Source: Sphingomonadales bacterium
Lineage (GTDB): Bacteria > Pseudomonadota > Alphaproteobacteria > Sphingomonadales > Sphingomonadaceae
DNA length: 8,036 bases
NCBI GenBank assembly: GCA_013298745.1
Contig: JAAFIT010000092.1
Span: 1-8,036 of the forward strand
Reading direction: 5' to 3'
Positions 1 through 5,876 of the stretch are shown piece by piece. The first letter of the stretch is position 1. Every line of letters begins with the position of its first letter. The notes beneath the pieces are model-generated. The model saw nothing but the letters and a program-made list of their open reading frames with translations. It ran no database searches and was not told the DNA's origin. The translations under genes were made by a program, and so were the position numbers.

Positions 1-1491
1 TGAGGCGATCTCGACGACGTGAAAGCCACGCGTTTTCAACGGGATACCGACAACTTCGAAAGCGCGGGGATTGGCGTCGCGGGCGATCGAAAAGCTGCGG
101 GCCGGGGCACCGGGCTTGAGCAGCGACGTGCTGCGGGTCGTCTCGACGCGGCGCGGTTCGTCGCTGCCGGCAACGGGTTCGTCGATGAAGGTCCGTTCCT
201 CGGCCTCGACCAGGCGTTGCAGCCATTGTGCCACCAGCGCATCCGACGTGATCGCCATATCCCGTCCGCCGAGCGCCTTGGCGGCCACCTGGCTTTCGAC
301 GCCGCGCAACGTGACCGGCAGTACACCGCCTTCGGCAGCCTCGACGATGCCAAAGGGAGCAGCGAACTTCGCCAGTGGCGGGAAATCGCCAGTCTTGACC
401 GCCAACGGAAAGCGCGCCGCATTGGCGAGCGGGCGGCCCGAATCATCGGCAATCCCGGCCGGCATTTCGATGCGATAGGCGCCGCGCTCGGTGAACGGCG
501 GCTTGAACGACAGGCTGTTGAGGGTGCTGCTGCGCTGCGTCGGCTTCACCGGCAGCAGCTTGCGGCCATCGGGGGTGACGAGCCGGACCGCCTGCGCCTG
601 GGCGCTCGGCACATCGCCGCTGAAGCTGACGCGGATTGCCTCCAGCGGCGAGCAGGCCGCGGCGGCGTTGCTGCGGCTGCATTCGATCTTGGCGGTGAAA
701 GCCGGGCGGATCTTGAAATCGAGGCGCTTTGCAACGCCTGCGGCGAGGCCATTGGCGGTGACGATATCGCCGCCCCAGTTGAGCGTGACGCGGCCACCGG
801 CGGGCAGCGCGCGGCGGCATTTGGCGGCGACGATGATGCTTTTCGGCGCCAATGGCGAATCGCCATATTCGGCCTTGCGCCAGCCGGCGGCGACAGCCAA
901 GTTCCTGATCTGCCAGTCTTTTGCTGCGCCGTTTAAAATCGAATCGCGGCTGGCATCGGGCAGGATATCGAGAGGCACGGTCTCGCCGACGCCATCGATC
1001 AGGCAAGCGGCATGGGCGGCAACGCTGGCGGGCGTCGGCGCGGCGTTGAGGGCAAGCAGGAACACCTGATCCTCGGCGATGTCGCCATATTCGGGCTCGG
1101 GCAGCGACGCGCGAATGGTCGGCCCGCCGGTGCTGAAAATGAAGCGCCGATCGCCGCCGACCAGCGCGCCTGCCTCATCACGCAGGCCGGGTTTGAGATC
1201 GAGCACACAGCGCTGGCCGCCCGAAAGCGCCTGCGGGAAATCCACCACCCAATGCCGCGGATCCGCCCAGCGCGCGGTCGCGCCGACGAGGCAATTGCCG
1301 GTGGCCGGCGCCGCCGCCTGCGGGTCGCCCATCGCCACCATCGGCGTCGAAAAGGCGAGGCTCGCCTGTTCGGGCCCCTCGACACTGCCGGATGGCGTGG
1401 CGCGTTCGATGCGGGGCATCGGGCCGCTGCTTGCGCCAACGGCAAGCATCGCCGCCGCCGCGCCAACCCAACCGAGAGCCCGAAACCGCAT
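1..1491 (-). CDS. Alpha-2-macroglobulin family protein, N-terminal part (runs off left edge)
   Basis: The minus strand is open without a stop from an ATG at 1491 to base 1, giving 497 codons; the C-terminus lies outside the window. Residues 1-22 (MRFRALGWVGAAAAMLAVGA...) look like a Sec signal peptide with no lipobox cysteine, so a soluble periplasmic protein is expected. What follows is beta-rich and resembles the N-terminal macroglobulin-like domains of bacterial alpha-2-macroglobulins: FIFSTGGPTIRASLPEPEYG near 117-135, DQVFLLALNAAPTPASVAAH near 141-160, and IPLKTRGFHVVEIAS at the very end, typical of an MG-domain boundary. Bacterial members are usually far longer (about 1,600-1,900 residues) and trap proteases in the periplasm; the thioester region would lie further left, so whether it is kept cannot be seen. 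In many genomes pbpC follows this gene, but that is off-window. A GTG three codons upstream (1500) is an alternative start. No clear ribosome binding site is visible. Confidence 0.85.
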   Translation of the reverse strand, partial: MRFRALGWVGAAAAMLAVGASSGPMPRIERATPSGSVEGPEQASLAFSTPMVAMGDPQAAAPATGNCLVGATARWADPRHWVVDFPQALSGGQRCVLDLKPGLRDEAGALVGGDRRFIFSTGGPTIRASLPEPEYGDIAEDQVFLLALNAAPTPASVAAHAACLIDGVGETVPLDILPDASRDSILNGAAKDWQIRNLAVAAGWRKAEYGDSPLAPKSIIVAAKCRRALPAGGRVTLNWGGDIVTANGLAAGVAKRLDFKIRPAFTAKIECSRSNAAAACSPLEAIRVSFSGDVPSAQAQAVRLVTPDGRKLLPVKPTQRSSTLNSLSFKPPFTERGAYRIEMPAGIADDSGRPLANAARFPLAVKTGDFPPLAKFAAPFGIVEAAEGGVLPVTLRGVESQVAAKALGGRDMAITSDALVAQWLQRLVEAEERTFIDEPVAGSDEPRRVETTRSTSLLKPGAPARSFSIARDANPRAFEVVGIPLKTRGFHVVEIAS

Positions 1492-1579
1492 GGTGCGCAC
1501 AGTGGCGGTTTTGGGGTGCGACGGCAAGAACCGGTGCCGCCGCTTGGCAGGCCGCAACGGCGTCGCTAGGCACGATACC

Positions 1580-2461
1580 ATGGCGATTTCAGGCATGATT
1601 TGGACGCGGCGGATGGCGTTGGGCGGCTGTGCGGCCTTGCTTGCGGGCTGCACCCGGCTCGACGCACTCAACGGTGTCAACACCATATCGCCGGGCGACG
1701 GCGGCACCAAAAAGATCGCCCAAGACATCCGTTTTGGCAGCGATCCGCGCCAGGCGCTCGATATCTATGCCCCAGAAAAGGGCAGCAATCTGCCGGTCAT
1801 CGTGTTCTTCTATGGCGGCAGCTGGTCCAGCGGCGCACGCGGTGACTACGAGTTTGCGGCGCGAGCCCTTGCGGCGCAGGGCTTTGTCGTCGTCGTTCCC
1901 GATTACCGGCTGGTGCCGCAGGTCCGCTACCCGGCGTTCATCGAGGATGGCGCCGCCGCATTGGCCTGGACGGTCGCCAATATCGCGCAATATCGCGGTG
2001 ATCCGGCACGCATCGCGGTGTCGGGCCACAGCGCCGGCGCCTATATCGCGGCGATGCTGGCGCTCGAACCGCGCTGGCTGGCCGCTCACACCCTGCCGCC
2101 GACCAGCATCAAGGCGCTGGCAGCGCTGGCCGGGCCGTTCGATTTCGCGCCGTTCAAGCCCGGTGGTGCCGCCGATCAGGCCTTTGGTGCTGCGCCCGAC
2201 ATCGCCGCTACCCAGCCGATCAGCCATGCCCGGCCCGACGCGCCGCCGCTGCTGCTGATGACCGGCGATGCCGATGAAACAGTGCTGCCGCGAAATTCCA
2301 TGGCGCTGGCCGACAAGGTGACCGGGCTCGGCGGGCAGGCCAAGGTCATCACCTACCCCGGCATCGGCCATATCGGCATCATCCTCGCCCTGTCGAAGCC
2401 GTTCCGCGGCAAGGCACCGGTGGTGGCGGACATGACGGCGTTTCTGAAGGCGACGATCTAG
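1580..2461 (+). CDS. Alpha/beta-hydrolase (carboxylesterase-like) lipoprotein
   Basis: This is a 293-residue protein of the BD-FAE/esterase-lipase type of alpha/beta hydrolases, which hydrolyse carboxylic esters. The N-terminus has twin arginines, a hydrophobic stretch and the lipobox LLAGC with Cys24, so an envelope-anchored lipoprotein is predicted. The oxyanion-hole segment is YGGSW (Tyr78-Gly79-Gly80), where HGG is usual. The nucleophile elbow is GHSAG with Ser151, the acid is probably Asp232 in GDADETV, and the base is His264 in GIGHIG. All three catalytic residues are present and in the right order, so the enzyme looks intact. Start choice: ATG 1580 has an AGG about 9 nt upstream; ATG 1595 would give a shorter signal peptide and is a real alternative. 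The gene is divergent from the alpha-2-macroglobulin gene across 88 bp. The natural substrate cannot be told from sequence. Confidence 0.88.
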   Translation: MAISGMIWTRRMALGGCAALLAGCTRLDALNGVNTISPGDGGTKKIAQDIRFGSDPRQALDIYAPEKGSNLPVIVFFYGGSWSSGARGDYEFAARALAAQGFVVVVPDYRLVPQVRYPAFIEDGAAALAWTVANIAQYRGDPARIAVSGHSAGAYIAAMLALEPRWLAAHTLPPTSIKALAALAGPFDFAPFKPGGAADQAFGAAPDIAATQPISHARPDAPPLLLMTGDADETVLPRNSMALADKVTGLGGQAKVITYPGIGHIGIILALSKPFRGKAPVVADMTAFLKATI

Positions 2462-2464
2462 AAG

Positions 2465-2501
2465 GAGCCTCCGGCGGTTGGGGCCGTTGGCCCCAAACCC
2501 C
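2465..2501 (-). repeat. Palindromic intergenic repeat, copy A
   Basis: This copy starts 3 nt after the hydrolase stop codon. It reads GAGCCTCCGGCGG, then TGGGGCC-GTT-GGCCCCA, then AACCC. The central TGGGGCC/GGCCCCA arms form a strong GC hairpin that could end transcription of the hydrolase gene, although no T-run follows. Copy A is the reverse complement of copy B at 31 of 36 positions and is related to copy C downstream. Confidence 0.85.
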
Positions 2502-2531
2502 GTTCGATCACGCGTGCGTCCAAGACAAATA

Positions 2532-2567
2532 GGGTCTGGGGCCGCTGGCCCCAGCCGCCGGAGGCTC
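2532..2567 (+). repeat. Palindromic intergenic repeat, copy B
   Basis: This copy reads GGGTC, then TGGGGCC-GCT-GGCCCCA, then GCCGCCGGAGGCTC. Bases 2532-2565 match copy C (3206-3239) at 32 of 34 positions; the two differences lie in the hairpin loop. With copy A it makes a long inverted repeat whose arms are separated by about 30 bp. It ends 34 bp before the start of the oxygenase gene, so any promoter of that gene must overlap or adjoin the repeat pair. Confidence 0.88.
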
Positions 2568-2601
2568 TTGCACTGTGGCGCCCGCAATCGCATGACGGAG
2601 C

Positions 2602-3204
2602 ATGCCCAGCCGTCCGCTTTTCGTCACGCAATTCTATGAGGGCCGGATCGATGATCCGGCGCTGATTGCCGAACTGGCGCACAGTTGCCGCAGCCTGGCG
2701 CGCGATGATGCGGCGGGGAAGCGCTGGTGCAAGGCCAATGGCTATGCCGGCTATACCTCCTATGCCTCGCTCGATGATCTGCCGGCGCGCGATCCGGCCT
2801 TTGCCGATCTGAAGCGGCATCTCAACGCCCACGCTCGCGCCTTTGCCGCTGAGGCGTGCCTGGAGATGGAAGGGCGCAAGCCCAAGCTCGATAGCCTGTG
2901 GGTCAATGTCCTCAAATCCGGCGGCGCGCACAGCGGCCATATCCACCCGCACAGCATCATTTCGGGAACCGTCTATATCGAAGTGCCGGAAGGCGCGGGG
3001 GCGTTGAAGCTGGAGGATCCGCGGCTGCCGATGCTGATGCACGCCCCCGGCCGCACCGCCGAGGCGCCCGAGGCGATGCAGACCTTCGTCTATGCTCAGC
3101 CGGCGGTGGGGACGATTTTCCTGTGGGAAAGCTGGCTGCGCCATGAAGTGGTGGCAAACCAGGCCAAGGCCGAACGGATCAGCATCAGTTTCAACTATAG
3201 CTAA
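2602..3204 (+). CDS. Putative 2-oxoglutarate/Fe(II) oxygenase (TIGR02466 / 2OG-FeII_Oxy_5 type)
   Basis: This 200-residue protein has the usual length and C-terminal pattern of the TIGR02466 family of putative 2OG-Fe(II) dioxygenases; substrates of the family are largely unknown. The jelly-roll core runs from about residue 98 to the end: DSLWVNVLKSGGAHSGHIHP, then HSIISGTVYIEVP (117-129), a DPR at 140-141 and 139, and a closing strand with SWLRHEV (178-183) and ERISISFNYS (191-200). His113/His115 and His181 are the likely iron ligands and Arg192 the likely 2-oxoglutarate carboxylate contact. The usual HxD is replaced here by H-I-H-P-H, which resembles the HxHPxS seen in the family. The start is the only in-frame choice after a stop at 2593; the nearby GGAG at 2597-2600 is only 1 nt from the ATG, so initiation may be weak. 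Repeat copies flank the gene on both sides. Confidence 0.8.
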   Translation: MPSRPLFVTQFYEGRIDDPALIAELAHSCRSLARDDAAGKRWCKANGYAGYTSYASLDDLPARDPAFADLKRHLNAHARAFAAEACLEMEGRKPKLDSLWVNVLKSGGAHSGHIHPHSIISGTVYIEVPEGAGALKLEDPRLPMLMHAPGRTAEAPEAMQTFVYAQPAVGTIFLWESWLRHEVVANQAKAERISISFNYS

Positions 3205-3205
3205 G

Positions 3206-3239
3206 GGGTCTGGGGCCGACGGCCCCAGCCGCCGGAGGC
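3206..3239 (+). repeat. Palindromic intergenic repeat, copy C (between convergent stop codons)
   Basis: This copy is nearly identical to copy B (32 of 34 bases). Its centre, CTGGGGCCG-A-CGGCCCCAG, is a perfect 9-bp-arm palindrome. It fills essentially the entire 36-bp gap between the TAA of the oxygenase gene (3202-3204) and the TAA of the PhaC-like gene on the other strand (3241-3243). A bidirectional transcription terminator is a plausible role; there is no flanking T-run on the plus strand. Confidence 0.88.
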
Positions 3240-3240
3240 C

Positions 3241-4341
3241 TTAATCTTCGCCCAACCACGCCGCCAGCGGCGCCCACAATTGCTCAGGCGCACGACGGCC
3301 GACGACCATGCCGACATGGCCGGCGTCGAGCACCAGCGGCGTGCCGGGGCCGGCGGTGGAGAGGGCGGTGGTGGGCGGCACGATGCGGTCGCGCCCGGCG
3401 ATGATATCGAGGATGGGGAGCGACAGCGCGCTGGCATTGATGACGGTGCCGCCGACCTGCCAGAGGCCCTGACCGCTGGCGTTGGCGGCGAACAGCGTTT
3501 CGGCAAGATCATGCGCGGCGGTGATCGACAGCGGCACGCCGCCATTGGCCCAGTCTTCCAGCCGCACAAAGCCGTCGGAATCGCCGGTCGCGGTGCCAAA
3601 GGCTTCGAATTTGGCGGCGAGCGATTCGGGATCGAGCGACCAGAACGCCGGTTGGAGCAGGTCCATCGGCACACTGCCCAGGCCTTGCGCGATCGGCAGC
3701 GCGCCGGCCCACCACGCCGCCAGCCCGGCGCGGGCGCTGTCGTCATAACCGCTGAAATGCCAGGGGGTTGCCAGAAGCGCCAGCCGCTGAACGCGATCAC
3801 TCAGAAGCGCCGTCGCCGCCAGCGCCAGCGTTCCGCCAAGGCAATAGCCGAGCAGTGCCACGGGACGGCCCAGACCGGCGATCAGTGGCGCCAATCGGTC
3901 GGTGACGGCTTCGGCCAGCCCGTGCGGTTCGGTCTCGCCCCAATCGATGGTCAGAACATGCAGACCCGACGCTACCAGCCCCGCGGCAAGCGAATTGCCG
4001 GGGGCCAGATCGAGAACGTCCGGCGGGTTGATCAGCGATGGCACCAGCACGACCAGCGGCCCGGCGCCGCCATGATCGCGCAACGACACGGCGCCGATGC
4101 GGGCGATTTCGGGGTGCAAGGTGCGCGCCGGCAGGGGCGGCGCGGATTGGTAACGCCGCAGCCCGGCAAGCACGCGCCCCAGCCGCGCCGAATCAGCACC
4201 GCAAGCGGCCGCGACGCTGGCGAGGAAGACCGGCAGCGGGTGGGGCCCCCGCTCACGGATAAACCCGCTGGCGGCGTCGCGTTGCGATGCAGCATTGGAA
4301 TGTGATAGAGGCAATTTTTCCGTCTTGTCAGGATTGTTCAT
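3241..4341 (-). CDS. PhaC-like alpha/beta-hydrolase with cysteine nucleophile
   Basis: This 366-residue alpha/beta-hydrolase resembles poly(3-hydroxyalkanoate) synthases, closest in style and size to the short class III PhaC. VVLVPSLINPPDVLDL (97-112) and VLTIDWGETEP (129-139) match PhaC landmarks. The lipase-like box is GYCLGG (165-170) with Cys167 as nucleophile instead of serine. Asp318 in AGRDRIVPP and His342 in DAGHVGMVVG complete a Cys-Asp-His triad. EDWANGGVPLS (262-272) is also PhaC-like. The neighbour phaR, divergent and sharing start-codon bases, supports a role in PHA metabolism. No phaE partner, needed by classical class III synthases, lies in this window. The ATG at 4341 has no strong ribosome binding site; a TTG at 4314 with GGAA upstream is the only other early start. 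It could be a second synthase, a transferase or a hydrolase that retains the PhaC-type triad; sequence alone does not settle this. Confidence 0.8.
   Translation of the reverse strand: MNNPDKTEKLPLSHSNAASQRDAASGFIRERGPHPLPVFLASVAAACGADSARLGRVLAGLRRYQSAPPLPARTLHPEIARIGAVSLRDHGGAGPLVVLVPSLINPPDVLDLAPGNSLAAGLVASGLHVLTIDWGETEPHGLAEAVTDRLAPLIAGLGRPVALLGYCLGGTLALAATALLSDRVQRLALLATPWHFSGYDDSARAGLAAWWAGALPIAQGLGSVPMDLLQPAFWSLDPESLAAKFEAFGTATGDSDGFVRLEDWANGGVPLSITAAHDLAETLFAANASGQGLWQVGGTVINASALSLPILDIIAGRDRIVPPTTALSTAGPGTPLVLDAGHVGMVVGRRAPEQLWAPLAAWLGED
4282..4309 (+). promoter_or_regulatory. Candidate phaR promoter with PhaR-box-like sequence
   Basis: TTGCGA (4282-4287) and GATAGA (4304-4309), 16 nt apart, form a weak sigma70-like pair about 30 bp ahead of the phaR start. 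Overlapping the -35 is TTGC-GAT-GCAG (4282-4292), one base away from the CTGC-N3/4-GCAG type of site reported for PhaR in Paracoccus. This would fit autorepression. The whole element lies inside the beginning of the PhaC-like gene. Matches are imperfect and short. Confidence 0.3.
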
Positions 4342-4939
4342 GGCTCAAGCCCCGTCGAATGCCGGTACTCCCAAAGCCGGTGCTGCGCCAACGGGCGACG
4401 CGTCGACGCCGGTGGTGATCAAGAAATACGCCAATCGGCGGCTCTACAACACCGAAACCAGCAGCTACATCACGCTTGAACATCTCGCCACCATGACGCG
4501 CGAAGGGCGCGATTTTCAGGTGTTCGACGCGCGGACCGGCGAGGACATCACCCGATCGGTGCTGACCCAGATTGTCATGGAGGAAGAAGCCACCGGCCAG
4601 ACGATGCTGCCGGTGCCGTTCCTGCGCCAGATCATCGCCATGTACGGCGATTCGATGCAGGCGATGGTGCCGCACTATCTCGAAGCCTCGATGGCGGCCT
4701 TTGCCGAGAATCAGGACAAGTTCCGCAACGCCGCGTTGAAGCCGTTCGAACAGCTCACCAAGCAGAATCTGGCGCTGTTTCAGGCCGCCACCAGCATGTT
4801 GACGGCGGCACGGCCGGTGGCGCCCAAGCCGACGCCCACTGCAGCCAAGCCGGCGGCGACTGGCGATGCCGAACTGGCGCAGTTGAAGGCCCAGCTCGCC
4901 GCCTTGCAGGCGCGTCTCGACGGCCTCGACAAGGGTTGA
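4340..4939 (+). CDS. phaR: Polyhydroxyalkanoate synthesis repressor PhaR
   Basis: PhaR is a DNA-binding repressor that senses PHA granules and controls phasin and its own gene. This 199-residue protein has the family's defining N-terminal domain at about residues 25-85, with IKKYANRRLYNTETSSYITL (27-46) followed by FQVFDARTGEDITRSVL, and then the second PHB-accumulation domain with MLPVPFLRQIIAMYGDSMQA (89-108). An Ala/Pro/Lys linker (157-173) leads to a short C-terminal coiled coil, ELAQLKAQLAALQARLDGL. The first 23 residues are a low-complexity Ala/Gly/Thr/Pro leader. I chose ATG 4340 because AGGA (4330-4333) sits 6 nt upstream; an earlier in-frame ATG at 4295 lacks such a signal. The start overlaps the start codon of the divergent PhaC-like gene by two bases, so each gene's promoter must lie inside the other's coding region or be further away. 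Confidence 0.95.
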   Translation: MAQAPSNAGTPKAGAAPTGDASTPVVIKKYANRRLYNTETSSYITLEHLATMTREGRDFQVFDARTGEDITRSVLTQIVMEEEATGQTMLPVPFLRQIIAMYGDSMQAMVPHYLEASMAAFAENQDKFRNAALKPFEQLTKQNLALFQAATSMLTAARPVAPKPTPTAAKPAATGDAELAQLKAQLAALQARLDGLDKG

Positions 4940-5015
4940 GGCCTTGCTGCCAGTGGCCGGATTGCCCGCTGTCAGCGTTAATCTTTCGCGTGATGCGTCT
5001 CGCCGCTTGCCCGGT

Positions 5016-5053
5016 GCCTGCCCCGTCGCTATGAGCCGCTGCGGGGACAGGGC
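5016..5053 (+). other. Imperfect GC hairpin in phaR-dksA intergenic region
   Basis: Between phaR and dksA (217 bp) the sequence GCC-TG-CCCCG pairs with CGGGG-A-CA-G-GGC with small bulges, around a loop of about 15 nt. It could be a phaR terminator or part of a long structured dksA leader. No T-run follows. Apart from this and the hairpin at 5131-5146 I see nothing else identifiable in the gap. Confidence 0.35.
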
Positions 5054-5130
5054 GTCCGGTTGCGGAGGCTCGGGCCGGGGTTGATCGCCGAATAAAGGCG
5101 GCTGCCAGGCGCGGGTGTCGGCTGCGGAAG

Positions 5131-5146
5131 CCCGTCGATGGACGGG
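5131..5146 (+). promoter_or_regulatory. Hairpin overlapping the dksA ribosome binding site
   Basis: CCCGTC-GATG-GACGGG is a perfect 6-bp stem with a 4-nt loop. Its right arm includes the first three G of GGGGAGA (5144-5150), the Shine-Dalgarno sequence 6 nt before the dksA ATG. Stable pairing would partly hide the ribosome binding site, suggesting translational tuning. A regulatory function is inferred. Confidence 0.4.
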
Positions 5147-5156
5147 GAGAATTTGC

Positions 5157-5633
5157 ATGGATTCACTGACAGCGACACGTGCGTCCGACGATGATGGCAG
5201 CATGGCTGCTCGCCTGGCCGCTGTGGCACTGCCAGCCGATTATCGGCCCAGCGCCGATGAAACCTTCATGTCGATCGAGCAGCTCGCCTATTTCCGGCGC
5301 AAGCTGATCGACTGGAAGGAATCAATCCTCCGGGAAGCGGCAACCACGCTGGAAACCTTGAAGGCCGAGCCGCTGCGCGAACCGGACGTCACTGATCGTG
5401 CTGCCAGCGAAACCGACTGGAGCATCGAACTCAGGGCGCGTGACCGCCAGCGCAAGGTCATCGGCAAAATCGACGCCGCGCTGCGCCGGATCGAAACCGG
5501 TGACTATGGCTATTGCGAAGTCACCGGCGAGCCGATTTCGCTGCAACGTCTCGAAGCGCGGCCGATCGCGACGATGACCCTGGAAGCCCAGGAACGCCAC
5601 GAGCGCGACGAAAAGATCACCCGCGAGGAATAG
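5157..5633 (+). CDS. dksA: RNA polymerase-binding transcription factor DksA (degenerate zinc finger type)
   Basis: DksA binds in the secondary channel of RNA polymerase and, with ppGpp, adjusts transcription of rRNA and stress genes. The 158-residue product has a long coiled coil (about 40-115) whose tip carries DVTDRA (77-82), matching the DxxDxA acidic tip motif required for activity. The zinc-finger region GDYGYCEVTGEPISLQRL (115-132) has only one cysteine, Cys120, instead of four, followed by ARPIATMTLEAQERHER. This cysteine-poor form is common in alphaproteobacterial DksA, so it is not damage. ATG 5157 was chosen for the strong GGGGAGA ribosome binding site 6 nt upstream; the frame stays open upstream to about 5115 without such a signal. 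It follows phaR after 217 bp and is followed by tandem hairpins. Confidence 0.95.
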   Translation: MDSLTATRASDDDGSMAARLAAVALPADYRPSADETFMSIEQLAYFRRKLIDWKESILREAATTLETLKAEPLREPDVTDRAASETDWSIELRARDRQRKVIGKIDAALRRIETGDYGYCEVTGEPISLQRLEARPIATMTLEAQERHERDEKITREE

Positions 5634-5673
5634 GCCAATGGCCGCATTGGCGGCGGTGTTTCGGCACCGCCGC
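5634..5673 (+). terminator. Tandem hairpins between convergent dksA and DUF465 genes
   Basis: Two perfect hairpins lie directly after the dksA stop. GCCAATG-GCCG-CATTGGC spans 5634-5651 (7 bp), and GCGGCGGTG-TTTCGG-CACCGCCGC spans 5650-5673 (9 bp). They share two bases, so they compete for those pairs. Positioned between two converging genes, they probably act as a terminator for both, although there is no clear T-run. Confidence 0.6.
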
Positions 5674-5696
5674 TGTTGCGATCACAGACCCGCCGA

Positions 5697-5855
5697 TCAA
5701 TGCAGCTGGGCGATTTCTTCCTTCAGCTTCAGCTTCTCGCGCTTCAACTTGGCCAGACGGGCCTGATCGGGCATCGGACGCCGGTTTTCGGCAGTGACCG
5801 AGGCTTCGAGCGCGGCATGGCGCGCGTTGAGAGTGGCGAGATGGGCATTGGCCAT
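5697..5855 (-). CDS. DUF465 (YdcH-like) small protein
   Basis: This 52-residue protein belongs to the DUF465/YdcH family, whose function is unknown. It is a highly charged helical hairpin: an N-terminal helix HLATLNARHAALEASVTAE, a short turn with RRPMPD, and a second helix RLAKLKREKLKLKEEIAQL, the family signature. I chose ATG 5855 because AGGGAG (5867-5862 on the minus strand) lies 6 nt upstream; the longer frame that begins at 5915 adds 20 residues with no family resemblance. The gene converges on dksA and is divergent from a second DUF465 gene. Its 5' leader has a perfect hairpin just before the ribosome binding site. Confidence 0.85.
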   Translation of the reverse strand: MANAHLATLNARHAALEASVTAENRRPMPDQARLAKLKREKLKLKEEIAQLH

Positions 5856-5876
5856 CGGAGTCTCCCTGTGCAGACA

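Noticed and set aside
19..936. Long plus-strand open frame of 305 codons
   Set aside because: It lies opposite the alpha-2-macroglobulin gene, is rich in Arg/Ala/Gly with no recognisable domain, and is the usual GC-rich antisense shadow.
1492..1579. Promoters for the divergent alpha-2-macroglobulin and hydrolase genes
   Set aside because: I found no -35/-10 pair with acceptable match and spacing on either strand; only a tiny GCCG-CAA-CGGC hairpin is visible.
1589..2593. Minus-strand open frame of 334 codons opposite the hydrolase
   Set aside because: The plus frame has a full catalytic triad and lipobox; the minus frame has no family resemblance and its end runs through the repeat pair.
3280..4305. 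Plus-strand open frame of 341 codons opposite the PhaC-like gene
   Set aside because: Its composition is Arg/Gly/Gln-rich and it has no domain; the minus strand carries all conserved PhaC motifs.
5115..5156. N-terminal extension of DksA
   Set aside because: The strong ribosome binding site at 5144-5150 fixes the start at 5157, and the extension would translate through it.
4940..5156. Possible riboswitch or small RNA gene in the phaR-dksA gap
   Set aside because: Two hairpins are present, but I recognise no known riboswitch core, no clear promoter and no terminator with a T-run.
4328..5203. Minus-strand open frame of 291 codons spanning phaR and the dksA leader
   Set aside because: It is antisense to a clear PhaR and crosses an intergenic region; there is no recognisable protein family and no ribosome binding site.
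5516..5518. Loss of three zinc-finger cysteines in DksA as a sign of decay
   Set aside because: Alphaproteobacterial DksA commonly keeps a single cysteine here, and the coiled-coil tip motif is intact, so the gene looks functional.
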